Assembly (NCBI GenBank): GCA_024404495.1
Contig: JAKSPT010000007.1
Span: forward strand, 17,303 to 81,302
DNA from: Lachnospiraceae bacterium
Lineage (GTDB): Bacteria > Bacillota > Clostridia > Oscillospirales > CAG-272
Length of the DNA stretch: 64,000 nt
Direction: 5' to 3'
The position numbers and the translations under genes are program-made. Each line of letters starts with the position of its first letter. Position 1 is the stretch's first letter. Of this stretch, positions 18,015 through 26,947 are shown in pieces. Below the pieces are notes generated by a model. That model saw only the letters and a list, made by a program, of their open reading frames with translations, was not told the origin of the DNA and searched no databases.

Positions 18015-18040
18015 GAAAAAAACGAAAGGAAGCGGAACGT

Positions 18041-19681
18041 ATGGCTTTCCTCTGCAATCCGCTGAATCTGCCCTACGCGCTCCAGTTCGACGGCAATACC
18101 GCCTTCCGGGAAGCCGCCGATCCCTCCGCCGTCTTTTTCGGCGGGAAATACTATCTGTTCCTCTCGATGAACGCGGGATATTTCGTTACCGACGATTTCA
18201 CTTCGTTTTCGCACCGGGACTATCCGCCGGAGATTTCGCTTTACGATTACGCCCCCGACGTCTGCGTGTGCGGAGATAAGCTCGTCTTCTGCGTGCGCCA
18301 TCCGGAGGGAGGAACGGCGTTCCTTTCCTCTTCCGACCCGGAAAATCTGCCGTTGGCGGGTTTTCGTTCCCCGGTCCCGTATTCCGATCCCTGCCTGTTC
18401 CGTGACGACGACGGGAGACTGTATTATTATTACGGCTGTTCCGACCGTGACCCGATATACGGCGTCGCCCTCGGCGATGATTTTCAGCCGCTGTCCGCTC
18501 CGGTCCCGCTGATAGCCGAAAACCGTACGGAACGCGGTTACGAGTATCCCGGCGACGGGCATCTCGCGCCCGAGACGCAGCGCCCTTGGATCGAGGGCGC
18601 GTGGATGACGAAGCACGGCGGGCGGTATTATCTCCAGTACGCCGCGCCCGGCACGCAGTTCGACGTGTACTGCGACGCGGTCTTCGTTTCTTCCTCTCCG
18701 CTCGGACCGTTTTCTCCGGCGGAGAACAATCCCTTTTCCTACGAGCCCGCGGGCTTTCTGACCGGAGCGGGGCACGGCTCCACCTTCCTTTCGCCCGGCG
18801 GAAAACCGTATCATATCGCGACGGCAAGGATCAGCGTCAATCATATGTTTGAACGCCGCATCGGGCTGTGGCGCGCCGGTTTCGACCGGGACGGCGAGCT
18901 CTTCTGCGATCAGCGCTTCGGGGATTTCCCCTTCGATCCGGAATCGGAACCCTTTGCGCCGCCGGAATTTATGCTCCTGTCCTACCGCAAAAAGGTCACC
19001 GCCTCCTCGGGAACCGGGGCGGAAAACGTGACCGACGAAAACATCCGGACGTGGTGGACGGCAGCGGAGGACGATCCCGTGCCGACGCTGACCCTCGATC
19101 TCGGGAAAGAATACCCGGTCTCCTTCGTGCAGGTCAATTTTGCCGATAACCGGGAAGACCTTCTCCGCGCGTTCAGACAGCCGCACGGCGGCAGATACAC
19201 CGACAGAGTACTCCGCCCGCTCCGCTGGCTTCTTGAGGGAAGCGGAGACGGAAAGGCTTTCTTCACGCTCGCCGACCGCCGGGATGCCGCCGCCTGCCTC
19301 CCGCACGAGCTGAGCGGCGCCCGGGAAAAACGCCTCCGGTATCTGCGCCTGACCGTTACGGGAACGCCGTTTTCGCTTCCTCCCGCCGTTTCGGGGCTCC
19401 GCGTCTTCGGAAAGGGCGAAGGGAAGAAGCCGGAAAAGGCGATCCTTTCGGGGATCCGCACCGCGCCGACTGCCGCATCGCTTTCCTTCCGCTCCAAAGG
19501 AGAGGACGGCTTCCTCCTTCTCTGGGGACACCGTCCCGACAAGCTGTACCACGCGATGACGGTGTGGGGAAGGAACGCCGCCGATATCCGTGCCCTGACC
19601 GCGGGGCAAAAGCTCTTCGTCCGCGCCGACGCCATTAACGAAAACGGCGTGACGGAGGGGGACGTACTTGAAATCAAATAA
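18041..19681 (+). CDS. GH43-like glycosidase with carbohydrate-binding-like C-terminus
   Basis: A 546-residue protein without signal peptide. Residues 1 to about 310 form a five-bladed propeller of the GH43 type: AADPSAVFFGGKYYLF (Asp27, general base), SDPCLFRDDDGRLYYYYG (Asp116) and RPWIEGAWMTKHGGRYYLQYA (Glu185, general acid). The next part (about 325-465) resembles a discoidin/F5-8C sandwich (TASSGTGAENVTDENIRTWWTA), then a fibronectin-like end. GH43 enzymes remove arabinose, xylose or galactose residues; the specificity here is not readable. The ATG follows AAAGGA. The beta-helix lipoprotein gene follows 22 bases later. Confidence 0.8.
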   Translation: MAFLCNPLNLPYALQFDGNTAFREAADPSAVFFGGKYYLFLSMNAGYFVTDDFTSFSHRDYPPEISLYDYAPDVCVCGDKLVFCVRHPEGGTAFLSSSDPENLPLAGFRSPVPYSDPCLFRDDDGRLYYYYGCSDRDPIYGVALGDDFQPLSAPVPLIAENRTERGYEYPGDGHLAPETQRPWIEGAWMTKHGGRYYLQYAAPGTQFDVYCDAVFVSSSPLGPFSPAENNPFSYEPAGFLTGAGHGSTFLSPGGKPYHIATARISVNHMFERRIGLWRAGFDRDGELFCDQRFGDFPFDPESEPFAPPEFMLLSYRKKVTASSGTGAENVTDENIRTWWTAAEDDPVPTLTLDLGKEYPVSFVQVNFADNREDLLRAFRQPHGGRYTDRVLRPLRWLLEGSGDGKAFFTLADRRDAAACLPHELSGAREKRLRYLRLTVTGTPFSLPPAVSGLRVFGKGEGKKPEKAILSGIRTAPTAASLSFRSKGEDGFLLLWGHRPDKLYHAMTVWGRNAADIRALTAGQKLFVRADAINENGVTEGDVLEIK

Positions 19682-19703
19682 AAAAACATATACGGAGAAC
19701 ACA

Positions 19704-21941
19704 ATGAAAAGAATGATTGCCATCCTGCTGACCGCGCTGATGCTTCTGACCGGTCTCTGCGCCTGCGACGGAGGAGAGAAGAATCCCGCTTCAACCGATC
19801 CCGTGACCGATCCGGAAACGGCACCGGAGACCGACGCGCCCTTCGATCCTTCAAACGTGAAATACGACGGATATAAGACGCCATGCGTCGTCGAAACGTA
19901 TTATACCGACGAGGTCATCGTTGCCGACGCGGTCGTGACAGACAAGCTCTATAAAGCCGACCCTACCGGCGTAAAGGACTGCTCCGACGTTCTGAACAAG
20001 GCGATCAAGGCGGTTTCGGGCAAGGGCGGCGGCACCGTCTTCCTTCCCGCGGGCACCTACCGCATTGAAAAGCCGATCGAGGTCCTGCCCTTCGTCACGG
20101 TCATCGGCGACCATTCCGCAAAGGACGACGGCAGCGAGGGCACCGTGATCCTTGCCTGCGTTCCCTCCGCGGAGGAGGAGCTTCCTGCGCTCTTCCAGGT
20201 CGGCGGTTCTGCGGGCGTCGTCGGTCTGACGGTCTACTATCCCGATCAGTCGATCGACAACGTGAAGCCCTATCCCTTTACCTTTGCGATCCCGGGCACC
20301 GAGAAATCGGGCAAACCCGAGTATTATATGCTTTCCACGATCCGCGACTGCACGGTGCTCAACGGTTACCGCGGCATCTGGGCGGGCTCGGTCAACGAGC
20401 AGATGAACATCTGTAACGTCCGCGGCACCTTCCTTGACCGTGCGCTCGAGCTTTACGATTCCGCCGACGCTTCGAGCATTTCCTATATCAGCGCTTCTCC
20501 CGATTACTGGGCATCCTGTGCGCTCGGCAGTGCGCCGAGAGCGAAGATCGCGGACTATACCGGGCTGAAATCCGAAGCGTTCGTCCTCGGCGATATCGAG
20601 TGGGGCTCCTTCACCGAGCTGGTCTGTGAGGATTACAGCGTCGGTATCCATATTGTCAAGGGACCGCGCGCGAAGTTCAGCGGTATGTTCTACTGTCCGG
20701 TCGTGAAGAGCGCGTCGATCGGTATGGTCGTTGACGATATCGACGAGCGCGGAGGCTACGGCATCGGCGTGACCGGCGGTATGCTTGACGCATACGAGTA
20801 TGGCGTTGTCAACAACACCAAGGGTAAGGTGCAGTTCACCGATACGGTCATTTCGGCGGAGAACAGCGGCAGCGTCGTGATCAACCGGGATGCCCCGTCG
20901 GAGTACCCGGTCTATAAAAGGAATGCGCCGCAGCCGTCGAAGGACATCACCGTATTGAAGGGCATCGATACCGCGGCGGCGTTCGACTGCTCGGAAAGAC
21001 TGCAGTCCGCGCTTGACAAAATGGGCAGTACGGGCGGCATCCTCTATATCCCCGCCGGCTTCTATCTGCTGGAAAAGCCGGTCACCGTTCCGGCAAACGT
21101 CGAGCTGCGCGGCGCGGGAACCTCTCCCGTGCGTGATCAGATGAGTTTTTCCGCGGGCACCGTCTTCTTCTCCCACGTCGATCTGAAGGCGGGAGAAAGC
21201 GCGCTGACCCTCGGAGAGGGCGCAGGCGTCAGATACATCGACTTCGTGCAGGCGACCGGAAGCAATCTGACCGAATATCAGAAGAACGGAAACAAGTTTG
21301 ACGATACCGCCTTCTTCCTCAGCATGAGAGGGAAGAACTGCTACGCCGTCGGCTGTGCGTTCTCCGGCATGAAAAACGCGATCGAGATCGTGAAGGGCAA
21401 CGGCTACTATATCTCCAACCTCTCGCTCAACGCCTATCAGACCGGCATCCGCGTTGACAGCTCGGATCACGGCTATATCGGCTACGTTCTGACGAATACG
21501 ACGGTCGGCTTCCGCAACGGCTTCTGGAAGCTGGCAAACAATAACAAGATCTTCTCCAAGGGTCAGGACAAGAGCTTTGAAGCCTCGCTGAAGGATAACG
21601 ATCCTTACAATACCGTCAATATGATGATGGATAACTTTACCGAGGTCCTGTACGAGTATTCGGACGACTGCTTCTGCGAGAACGTCTTCTCCTACGGTGC
21701 GCTCCATACGATCTCCGCGGTCAGCTCGACCGTGACCGGCATCAATATCGGTAAGGACTGCAACTGGCTCTATAAGGTCACGACCCCGATGATCACGGTC
21801 GCCGACGGCTCCGAGGTCGCGATCTACAATATGACCCGCTTCAACGGCACCTCCTACGACGTTGACGATATTTCGAGCCTCGATATCTGGACCCGCGTCA
21901 CGATCAACGAAAACGAAGACAACGTCTCGGTAAGCAACTGA
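19704..21941 (+). CDS. beta-helix lipoprotein, two pectate-lyase-like modules
   Basis: A 745-residue lipoprotein (lipobox LLTGLCACD) with a short Thr/Glu/Pro tether. Two right-handed parallel beta-helix modules follow; each starts with the same signature, LNKAIKAVSGKGGGTVFLPAGTYRI near residue 105 and LQSALDKMGSTGGILYIPAGFYLL near residue 440. This is the N-terminal pattern of the pectate-lyase superfamily 3/GH28/GH55-like proteins. Whether it is catalytic cannot be told. Co-transcribed with the GH43-like gene, it would act or bind polysaccharide outside the cell. The ATG at 19704 gives a clean leader. Confidence 0.75.
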   Translation: MKRMIAILLTALMLLTGLCACDGGEKNPASTDPVTDPETAPETDAPFDPSNVKYDGYKTPCVVETYYTDEVIVADAVVTDKLYKADPTGVKDCSDVLNKAIKAVSGKGGGTVFLPAGTYRIEKPIEVLPFVTVIGDHSAKDDGSEGTVILACVPSAEEELPALFQVGGSAGVVGLTVYYPDQSIDNVKPYPFTFAIPGTEKSGKPEYYMLSTIRDCTVLNGYRGIWAGSVNEQMNICNVRGTFLDRALELYDSADASSISYISASPDYWASCALGSAPRAKIADYTGLKSEAFVLGDIEWGSFTELVCEDYSVGIHIVKGPRAKFSGMFYCPVVKSASIGMVVDDIDERGGYGIGVTGGMLDAYEYGVVNNTKGKVQFTDTVISAENSGSVVINRDAPSEYPVYKRNAPQPSKDITVLKGIDTAAAFDCSERLQSALDKMGSTGGILYIPAGFYLLEKPVTVPANVELRGAGTSPVRDQMSFSAGTVFFSHVDLKAGESALTLGEGAGVRYIDFVQATGSNLTEYQKNGNKFDDTAFFLSMRGKNCYAVGCAFSGMKNAIEIVKGNGYYISNLSLNAYQTGIRVDSSDHGYIGYVLTNTTVGFRNGFWKLANNNKIFSKGQDKSFEASLKDNDPYNTVNMMMDNFTEVLYEYSDDCFCENVFSYGALHTISAVSSTVTGINIGKDCNWLYKVTTPMITVADGSEVAIYNMTRFNGTSYDVDDISSLDIWTRVTINENEDNVSVSN

Positions 21942-21948
21942 AAATGGT

Positions 21949-21987
21949 ACGCCGCCTCTTCCTTCGGGAAGGGGCGGCGCGTTTTTT
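21949..21987. terminator. terminator after the beta-helix gene
   Basis: Stem ACGCCGCCTCTTCC/GGAAGGGGCGGCG with a TTCG loop, followed by GCGTTTTTT. It abuts the converging isomerase gene. Confidence 0.9.
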
Positions 21988-22789
21988 ATGATTTGAGCTT
22001 CCGGTCTTCTGCGTCGATCATGTCGGCGAGTTTTCCCGCCGCCTCTCCGGCGTGACGGTAATAGTCCCGTATGCTCCACCCGTCGTAGACGTGCGAATTG
22101 CCGTTTATGACCTCAAGCATGACCGAGCCGGTATATCCTGCCTTCGCAATCTCACGGGCGGCAAGGGCAAAGTCGACCGTCCCGTCGAAGGGGATCAGAT
22201 GCTCGTCCCGGTTGAATTCCCCGTGGTTGTCGTGGATATGCAGCGCGGAAAGCAGATTGCCGAAAAGGGGCATATATCTTCTCCCCGGCGTGAAGCAGGA
22301 CTCGTGACCGATATCCCAGCAGAAGCGCGCGGCGGGAAACTGCTCGAAGGCGTAGGCAAGATTGGAGAGCATCCGCTGATTCTCAAAGCAGACGATGATA
22401 TTCTTCTTTTCCGCCTCCTCCATCAGCCTGACCCAACGCGCGTGCCCGGTCTCCCCGACGATCGGCGGCTTCAGCCCGCTCGAAAGGTGAACGACGAGCG
22501 CGGGGATGCCGTGATCGGCGCAGACCGAGACCGAATCGGTCAGACGCTTCAGCATCGTCTCTCCCGCCTCTCCCGGGATCCAGATATCGTTGATTTTGTC
22601 AAAGGGCGCGTGCAGAGTCTCGAACGCGATCCCGGCGGCGGCAAGCTTCGGCGCCATCCGACCGATAAGCCCCCGGTTCTCCGAGCAGATAAAGGTCGCC
22701 CCGAATCCGTTTTCCTTCATCAGCGCGATCTGCTCGTCGATTTCCGTCTGACCGAAGCAGTTCCAACTGATCCCGATTTTCCGTTTCAT
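21986..22789 (-). CDS. sugar phosphate isomerase/epimerase-like TIM barrel
   Basis: A 267-residue protein of the xylose-isomerase-like superfamily (IolE/IolI/Hyi type). Metal and substrate positions are visible: ETLHAP, VVHLSSG, VCFENQRM (Glu), CWDIGHES (Asp, His), LHIHDNHGEFNRDEHLIPFDGTVDF and VMLEVINGNS (Glu). It would isomerise or epimerise a keto-sugar in the cytosol; the exact sugar is unknown. It stands alone with its own promoter, inside the glycan region. Confidence 0.85.
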   Translation of the reverse strand: MKRKIGISWNCFGQTEIDEQIALMKENGFGATFICSENRGLIGRMAPKLAAAGIAFETLHAPFDKINDIWIPGEAGETMLKRLTDSVSVCADHGIPALVVHLSSGLKPPIVGETGHARWVRLMEEAEKKNIIVCFENQRMLSNLAYAFEQFPAARFCWDIGHESCFTPGRRYMPLFGNLLSALHIHDNHGEFNRDEHLIPFDGTVDFALAAREIAKAGYTGSVMLEVINGNSHVYDGWSIRDYYRHAGEAAGKLADMIDAEDRKLKS

Positions 22790-22813
22790 ACCGATCCCTC
22801 TTTTCTTTTTCCG

Positions 22814-22842
22814 ATTATATCACATATTTCGCCCCGTGACAA
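22814..22842 (-). promoter_or_regulatory. promoter of the isomerase gene
   Basis: On the minus strand TTGTCA (22837-22842), 17-base spacer and TATAAT (22814-22819), the latter with an extended TG. Confidence 0.75.
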
Positions 22843-22859
22843 GAAAAAACGGAAAATCC

Positions 22860-22888
22860 TTGATTTTTTCGCTATTTTCCGATATAAT
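22860..22888 (+). promoter_or_regulatory. promoter of the GH-A lipoprotein operon
   Basis: TTGATT (22860-22865), 17-base spacer and TATAAT (22883-22888), about 45 bases before the ATG. It probably drives the lipoprotein, the alpha-galactosidase, shikimate kinase and RadC-like genes. Confidence 0.8.
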
Positions 22889-22934
22889 GAAAGCGGTCGC
22901 CGGACCGTATTCCCGGCGCCGGAAAGGAATCCCG

Positions 22935-24134
22935 ATGAAACTGACCCGTACGATCGCGGCTCTGCTCCTTGCCGCTTCGCTGCTTTCTTTCTCCTCCTGC
23001 GGGGAAAAGCCCGCGGCACCGGAGGTGACCGAACCCGAAACCGAAAACGTGACCGAAAACGTGACAGAGGAGGATATCACCGTGAAGGATCCGAAAAACA
23101 CGCCCGAGGGCTTCAACTACGTCATCAGCACGCAGGCGTTCAACCCCAACTATCAGTTCACGAAGGAACCCCCGCTGATGGAGATCGGCGGCAGGATCAT
23201 GGAGATGGGCGCAAACGCAATCAAGTTCTACGCCACGAGCGACACGATGGTCGATAAGCTCCTCAAGAAATACGACTACCGCTACGTCATCATGTGGTAC
23301 CGCTCCGATCCGTATTTCAAGGACGGCGTCTATTCCGACGAGGAACGGAAGAACGACTACAATGCGTTCTATAATTATACCAAAAAGCTGCTCACCAAGT
23401 ATAACGGCTCCGGGATCGAGTTCTTCCTCGGTCACTGGGAGGGCGACTGGTATTTCGTCGATAACTACAATACCGCGCAGAAAACGGTCAGCGCTGATAT
23501 CACCGACGCGATGATCGAGTGGATCAACAACCGTCAGCAGGCGGTTGACGACGCGAAGCGCGACGTCGCGCACGAAAACGTGTGGGTGTGGAACTACATC
23601 GAGATCAACCGTCCGACCGACGCGATGGACGACAAAATGGACCGCGTGATGAACCGCGTCCTGCCGTTTACGAACGTGGACTACGTCTCCTATTCCGCGT
23701 ACGACTCGATGGCAATGGCGCCCTCCGCCGTAAAAAAGATCATCGACAAAATATACAGCTATCTGCCCGAGAAGGAGGGGATCATCGGTCCCCGCGTCTT
23801 CATCGGCGAATTCGGTCAGCCCGCCGCGAACGAGGGCTTCGACGACAGGAAGCACTGTCAGACCAACCTGAAATACTTTGCCAAGTACCTGAACTGCGAC
23901 GTCCGCTTCGTTCTTTACTGGCAGATGTACGACAACGAAAAGCTCGAGGACGGACGCAACCGCGGCTTCTGGCTCGTCAACGGCGACAACGAGGAGACCG
24001 AGCTGTACCACGCGCTCGAGGACGTGCTCGCGCGGGCAAAGCAGTACGTTACCGATTATTATGAGCAGAACGGCACCGTTCCCACGCACGAAGCGTATAT
24101 GGAATTCCTGCGCGAACAGCCGGAATTCAAATGA
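22935..24134 (+). CDS. lipoprotein with GH-A-like TIM barrel
   Basis: A 399-residue lipoprotein (lipobox LSFSSCG) with a short ENVTENVTEE tether. The remainder reads like a clan GH-A barrel: FYATSDTMV.., EFFLGHWEGDWYF with a candidate acid/base Glu, VWNYIEINRP, VDYVSYSAYDSM, and the strand-7 VFIGEFGQPAANEGF with a candidate nucleophile Glu, then RFVLYWQMYDNE on strand 8. This is the order expected of retaining beta-glycosidases, although I cannot name the family. It sits outside the cell, and the cytosolic alpha-galactosidase follows 10 bases later. Confidence 0.65.
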   Translation: MKLTRTIAALLLAASLLSFSSCGEKPAAPEVTEPETENVTENVTEEDITVKDPKNTPEGFNYVISTQAFNPNYQFTKEPPLMEIGGRIMEMGANAIKFYATSDTMVDKLLKKYDYRYVIMWYRSDPYFKDGVYSDEERKNDYNAFYNYTKKLLTKYNGSGIEFFLGHWEGDWYFVDNYNTAQKTVSADITDAMIEWINNRQQAVDDAKRDVAHENVWVWNYIEINRPTDAMDDKMDRVMNRVLPFTNVDYVSYSAYDSMAMAPSAVKKIIDKIYSYLPEKEGIIGPRVFIGEFGQPAANEGFDDRKHCQTNLKYFAKYLNCDVRFVLYWQMYDNEKLEDGRNRGFWLVNGDNEETELYHALEDVLARAKQYVTDYYEQNGTVPTHEAYMEFLREQPEFK

Positions 24135-24144
24135 GGAAGACAAT

Positions 24145-25545
24145 ATGAGAATTGCAAAACGCACGCCCTTTTCGGGCAGACCCTTCATTACCTCGCCCTC
24201 CGTCCTCGGCTGTTCGCCGGACAAGCCGTTTTTATATCGCCTTTCGGCGATCGGCGCCCGCCCGATCACCTTTTCGGTGAAGGGGCTGCCGGACGGACTG
24301 AAGCTTGAAGGACAGATCGTTTCCGGCACGCCGCTGTTCGGCGGCTGTTATACGCTCACCGTAACGGCGGAAAACGGAGAGGGAAGAGCGGAAAAAGAGA
24401 TCCGTCTCGAGGTCTTTCCCGGCAATATCCGCCGCACGCCGCTTCTGGGCTTCACGACGTGGAACGCTTTTGCCTCCGCCGTGACGGAGGAAGACCTGAA
24501 CGACACCGCCCTCTGTATGGAGGAAAACGGGCTGATCGACTATGGGTATCATTATATCAATCTCGATTCCTCGTGGCAGGGGGAGTACGGCGGCGAATTC
24601 GACGCCATCCAACCCTGTTCCCGTTTCCCGGACCTGCCGGGGACGATCGCGAAGCTGCACGGGAAGGGATATCTTTTCGGCATTTATTCCTCCCCCTTCA
24701 TCGAGCCGTGGGGCTGTCCGCCCGACCGCAGGAGTATCCCGGGCTGTACGCTTCCCCCCGCCGATCCCCGTTTCCCCTCCAATAACGGCGGGATCGGGAC
24801 CGACAGAAGGGAAAAGAACAACGTGCGTCAGTGGGCGGCGTGGGGCGTGGACTATCTGAAATACGACTGGGGTCCCACCGATCCGGTCAACGCCGACATC
24901 ATGCGGAAGGCGCTTGACGAAAGCCCCCGCGATATCGCCTACTGCATCACGGTCATGGCAATGCCCGATTCCGCGGAATACTGGCGCAGAAACGCCGCCT
25001 CGTGGCGCTGCTGCCCGGACACCGACGGCAAATGGGAGACCGTAAAGAAGACGGCGGACGCCTATCTGCCGTGGCAGAGGATCTCGGGACACGGGCACTA
25101 TATCGACCTCGATATGCTCGCCATCGGCAAAATGCAGACATTTGTCTGCGATCTGACCGAAAACGAAATGGTTTTCGACTATTCGCTCCGCGCCTTCCTG
25201 ACCGTGCCGATACAGATCAGCAGCAAGCTGCGGCAGGCGGACGATTTCGAGCTCGACCTTTACGAAAACGAAGAGGTCATCGCGCTGAATCAGGACGGGC
25301 TCCTGCTCGCGCCGACCCTCGCGGCGGCGGACGGGGACCTTCGTATCTACGAAAAGAAGCTGGAAAACGGCGATCTCGCGCTCGGCATCTTCAACGGTTC
25401 CGACGCGGAAAAAGAGGTCGTATATACCCTCGGGAAAAAGCGCACGGTGCGCGATCTGTGGCGGAAAGAGGATCTGCCCCTTTCGGACAGGATCGCGGTC
25501 CGCGTCGAACCGCACGCGGCGCTCCTTTACCGGATCGAAAAATAA
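24145..25545 (+). CDS. alpha-galactosidase, family GH27
   Basis: A 466-residue enzyme without signal peptide. An N-terminal Ig-like putative domain (residues 15-95, PITFSVKGLPDGLKLEGQIVSGTP) precedes the GH27 barrel: RTPLLGFTTWNAF, YHYINLDSSW, VDYLKYDWG (nucleophile Asp241), HGHYIDLDMLAIG with the second acid, then an all-beta C-terminal domain. The N-terminal Ig plus GH27 form is typical of Bacteroides and Clostridia enzymes that remove terminal alpha-galactose or alpha-GalNAc. It would work on imported glycans. The ATG at 24145 is chosen because upstream in-frame codons overlap the lipoprotein gene. Confidence 0.9.
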   Translation: MRIAKRTPFSGRPFITSPSVLGCSPDKPFLYRLSAIGARPITFSVKGLPDGLKLEGQIVSGTPLFGGCYTLTVTAENGEGRAEKEIRLEVFPGNIRRTPLLGFTTWNAFASAVTEEDLNDTALCMEENGLIDYGYHYINLDSSWQGEYGGEFDAIQPCSRFPDLPGTIAKLHGKGYLFGIYSSPFIEPWGCPPDRRSIPGCTLPPADPRFPSNNGGIGTDRREKNNVRQWAAWGVDYLKYDWGPTDPVNADIMRKALDESPRDIAYCITVMAMPDSAEYWRRNAASWRCCPDTDGKWETVKKTADAYLPWQRISGHGHYIDLDMLAIGKMQTFVCDLTENEMVFDYSLRAFLTVPIQISSKLRQADDFELDLYENEEVIALNQDGLLLAPTLAAADGDLRIYEKKLENGDLALGIFNGSDAEKEVVYTLGKKRTVRDLWRKEDLPLSDRIAVRVEPHAALLYRIEK

Positions 25546-25566
25546 AAGCGTAAACAGGATTCCATT

Positions 25567-26088
25567 ATGAGAAAGAACGTCATTCTGATCGGGATGCCCG
25601 GCGCCGGCAAGAGCACCGTCGGCGTCGTGCTTGCCAAAATGCTCGGCTATTCCTTTCTTGATTCCGATCTCGTCATTCAGAACGCGACGGGGAAGCGTCT
25701 CCCGGATCTGATCGTGGAAAACGGTCCCGAGGGCTTCATCCGGATCGAGGAGGAGATCCTTTCGGGGATCGAGGCGGAGGGCACCGTTATCGCCACCGGC
25801 GGCAGCGCGGTCTACGGCGAGCGGGCGATGAAGCATTTCCGCGAAAACGGCGTCGTCGTTTATCTGTCGCTCCCGTTCCGCACCGTCGCGTCCCGGCTCG
25901 GCGATCCGAAAAGGCGCGGGGTGGTGCTGAAGGAAGGGCAGGATCTGCGCGCGGCGTTCGGCGAGAGGACGGTCCTTTACCGGAAATACGCCGATCTTAC
26001 CCCGGATATCCGCGGCAAGCGCCTGCGGGAAACGGCGGAAACGGTTTGCGCCGCCGTTGAAGAATGGCTGAAAAACGGGAAAGTATGA
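25567..26088 (+). CDS. aroK: shikimate kinase
   Basis: A 173-residue P-loop kinase for ATP-dependent 3-phosphorylation of shikimate in aromatic amino-acid synthesis. The Walker A is GMPGAGKST (residues 9-17), the acidic DSD follows (34-36 region), then RIEEEIL, ATGGSAV in place of the usual GGG, and a lid with RRGVVL. The Ser instead of the third Gly is common in this clostridial subgroup. It overlaps the RadC-like gene by ATGA and is isolated from other aro genes, so the name rests on the sequence alone. Confidence 0.85.
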   Translation: MRKNVILIGMPGAGKSTVGVVLAKMLGYSFLDSDLVIQNATGKRLPDLIVENGPEGFIRIEEEILSGIEAEGTVIATGGSAVYGERAMKHFRENGVVVYLSLPFRTVASRLGDPKRRGVVLKEGQDLRAAFGERTVLYRKYADLTPDIRGKRLRETAETVCAAVEEWLKNGKV

Positions 26089-26810
26089 GCGAAAAAGAGA
26101 AAACGAAGAAAAAAGAAAACGTGCACAAGGATCACCGCAGCCGGATGCACGAAAGGTTTCTGAATACCGGCTTCGAGCATTTCGAGCCTCATCAGGTATT
26201 GGAATATCTCCTTTTCTTTCCGATCCCGCGGCGGGATACCAACCCGACGGCGCACAGACTTCTGAACGCGTTCAAGGGGGATTTCGACCGCGTGCTCCGC
26301 GCGAAGCCCGGGGCGCTGACGAAGGTGGAGGGCGTGGGGGAAAGGACCGCCGGGTTTTTCTCTCTGCTCGGGATTATCGACCGGAAATACCGCGGCGGCG
26401 GGGAGAAGGACGGCGCGGAGCTGAAGAACCGCCGCGAGGTTCTGGAGCGGCTGATCCCGTTTTTAAGGAGAGAGCCCGACGGGACGGTCTGCGTGATGTT
26501 TTTCAATAACTCGGTCGAGCCGCTCGACACCGTGCGGTACGACGGGAAGCGGTTCGGTTATCCGACGCCCGATTACCGGCTGATCGTAAAGGACGCGATG
26601 GACCGAAACGCGGGCTCGCTCGCGACCGCGAGGAAGTGCGGAGGAAGGATCTCGTTTTCCGCGAAGGAACGGGCGGCGTTCCGGGAACTCGATCATCTGC
26701 TTCGGCGGCTTGATATGTGTCTCATCGATCATTTCGCCGTGACCGATACCGACGGGGAAGCCTGCTTCGGTCAGAACGCGCTGGATCTCGCGTTTTTCAC
26801 GGAAGCGTAA
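26085..26810 (+). CDS. RadC-like protein lacking the JAB metal ligands
   Basis: A 241-residue protein of the RadC/UPF0758 family: an N-terminal helix-hairpin-helix part (EPHQVLEYLLFFPIPRRDTNPTAHRLL, then KVEGVGERTAGFFSLLGI) and a JAB-like domain (VCVMFFNNSVEPLDTVRYDG, DHFAVTD). The HNHPSGDPxPSxxD motif that binds zinc in other RadC proteins is replaced by ARKCGGRISFSAKERAAF and the preceding acidic residue is missing, so a metalloprotease-type site cannot form. It may be a structural or DNA-binding remnant. The start codon overlaps the aroK stop. Confidence 0.75.
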   Translation: MSEKEKTKKKENVHKDHRSRMHERFLNTGFEHFEPHQVLEYLLFFPIPRRDTNPTAHRLLNAFKGDFDRVLRAKPGALTKVEGVGERTAGFFSLLGIIDRKYRGGGEKDGAELKNRREVLERLIPFLRREPDGTVCVMFFNNSVEPLDTVRYDGKRFGYPTPDYRLIVKDAMDRNAGSLATARKCGGRISFSAKERAAFRELDHLLRRLDMCLIDHFAVTDTDGEACFGQNALDLAFFTEA

Positions 26811-26812
26811 AT

Positions 26813-26848
26813 GGGGTTGTTGCACTAACGCGCAGCAGCCCCTTTTTT
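26813..26848 (+). terminator. terminator after the RadC-like gene
   Basis: Stem GGGGTTGTTGC/GCAGCAGCCCC with G-T pairs, followed by TTTTTT. A near copy of this hairpin occurs after copA. Confidence 0.9.
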
Positions 26849-26879
26849 ATGAAAAAATGGCGTGAAAAGGGGAAAATAC

Positions 26880-26908
26880 TTGATTTTTTTCCCGGAATCG
26901 GTTATAAT
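26880..26908 (+). promoter_or_regulatory. distal promoter of the histidine operon
   Basis: TTGATT (26880-26885), 17-base spacer and TATAAT (26903-26908), about 70 bases upstream of the operator-covered proximal promoter. Confidence 0.7.
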
Positions 26909-26947
26909 AGGAAAGTATTTTTTGAAAAAATAAAAATATTTTCAGAT

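Noticed and set aside
19851..22079. A 742-codon minus-strand frame
   Set aside because: Antisense of the beta-helix lipoprotein gene with a composition typical of complement translation.
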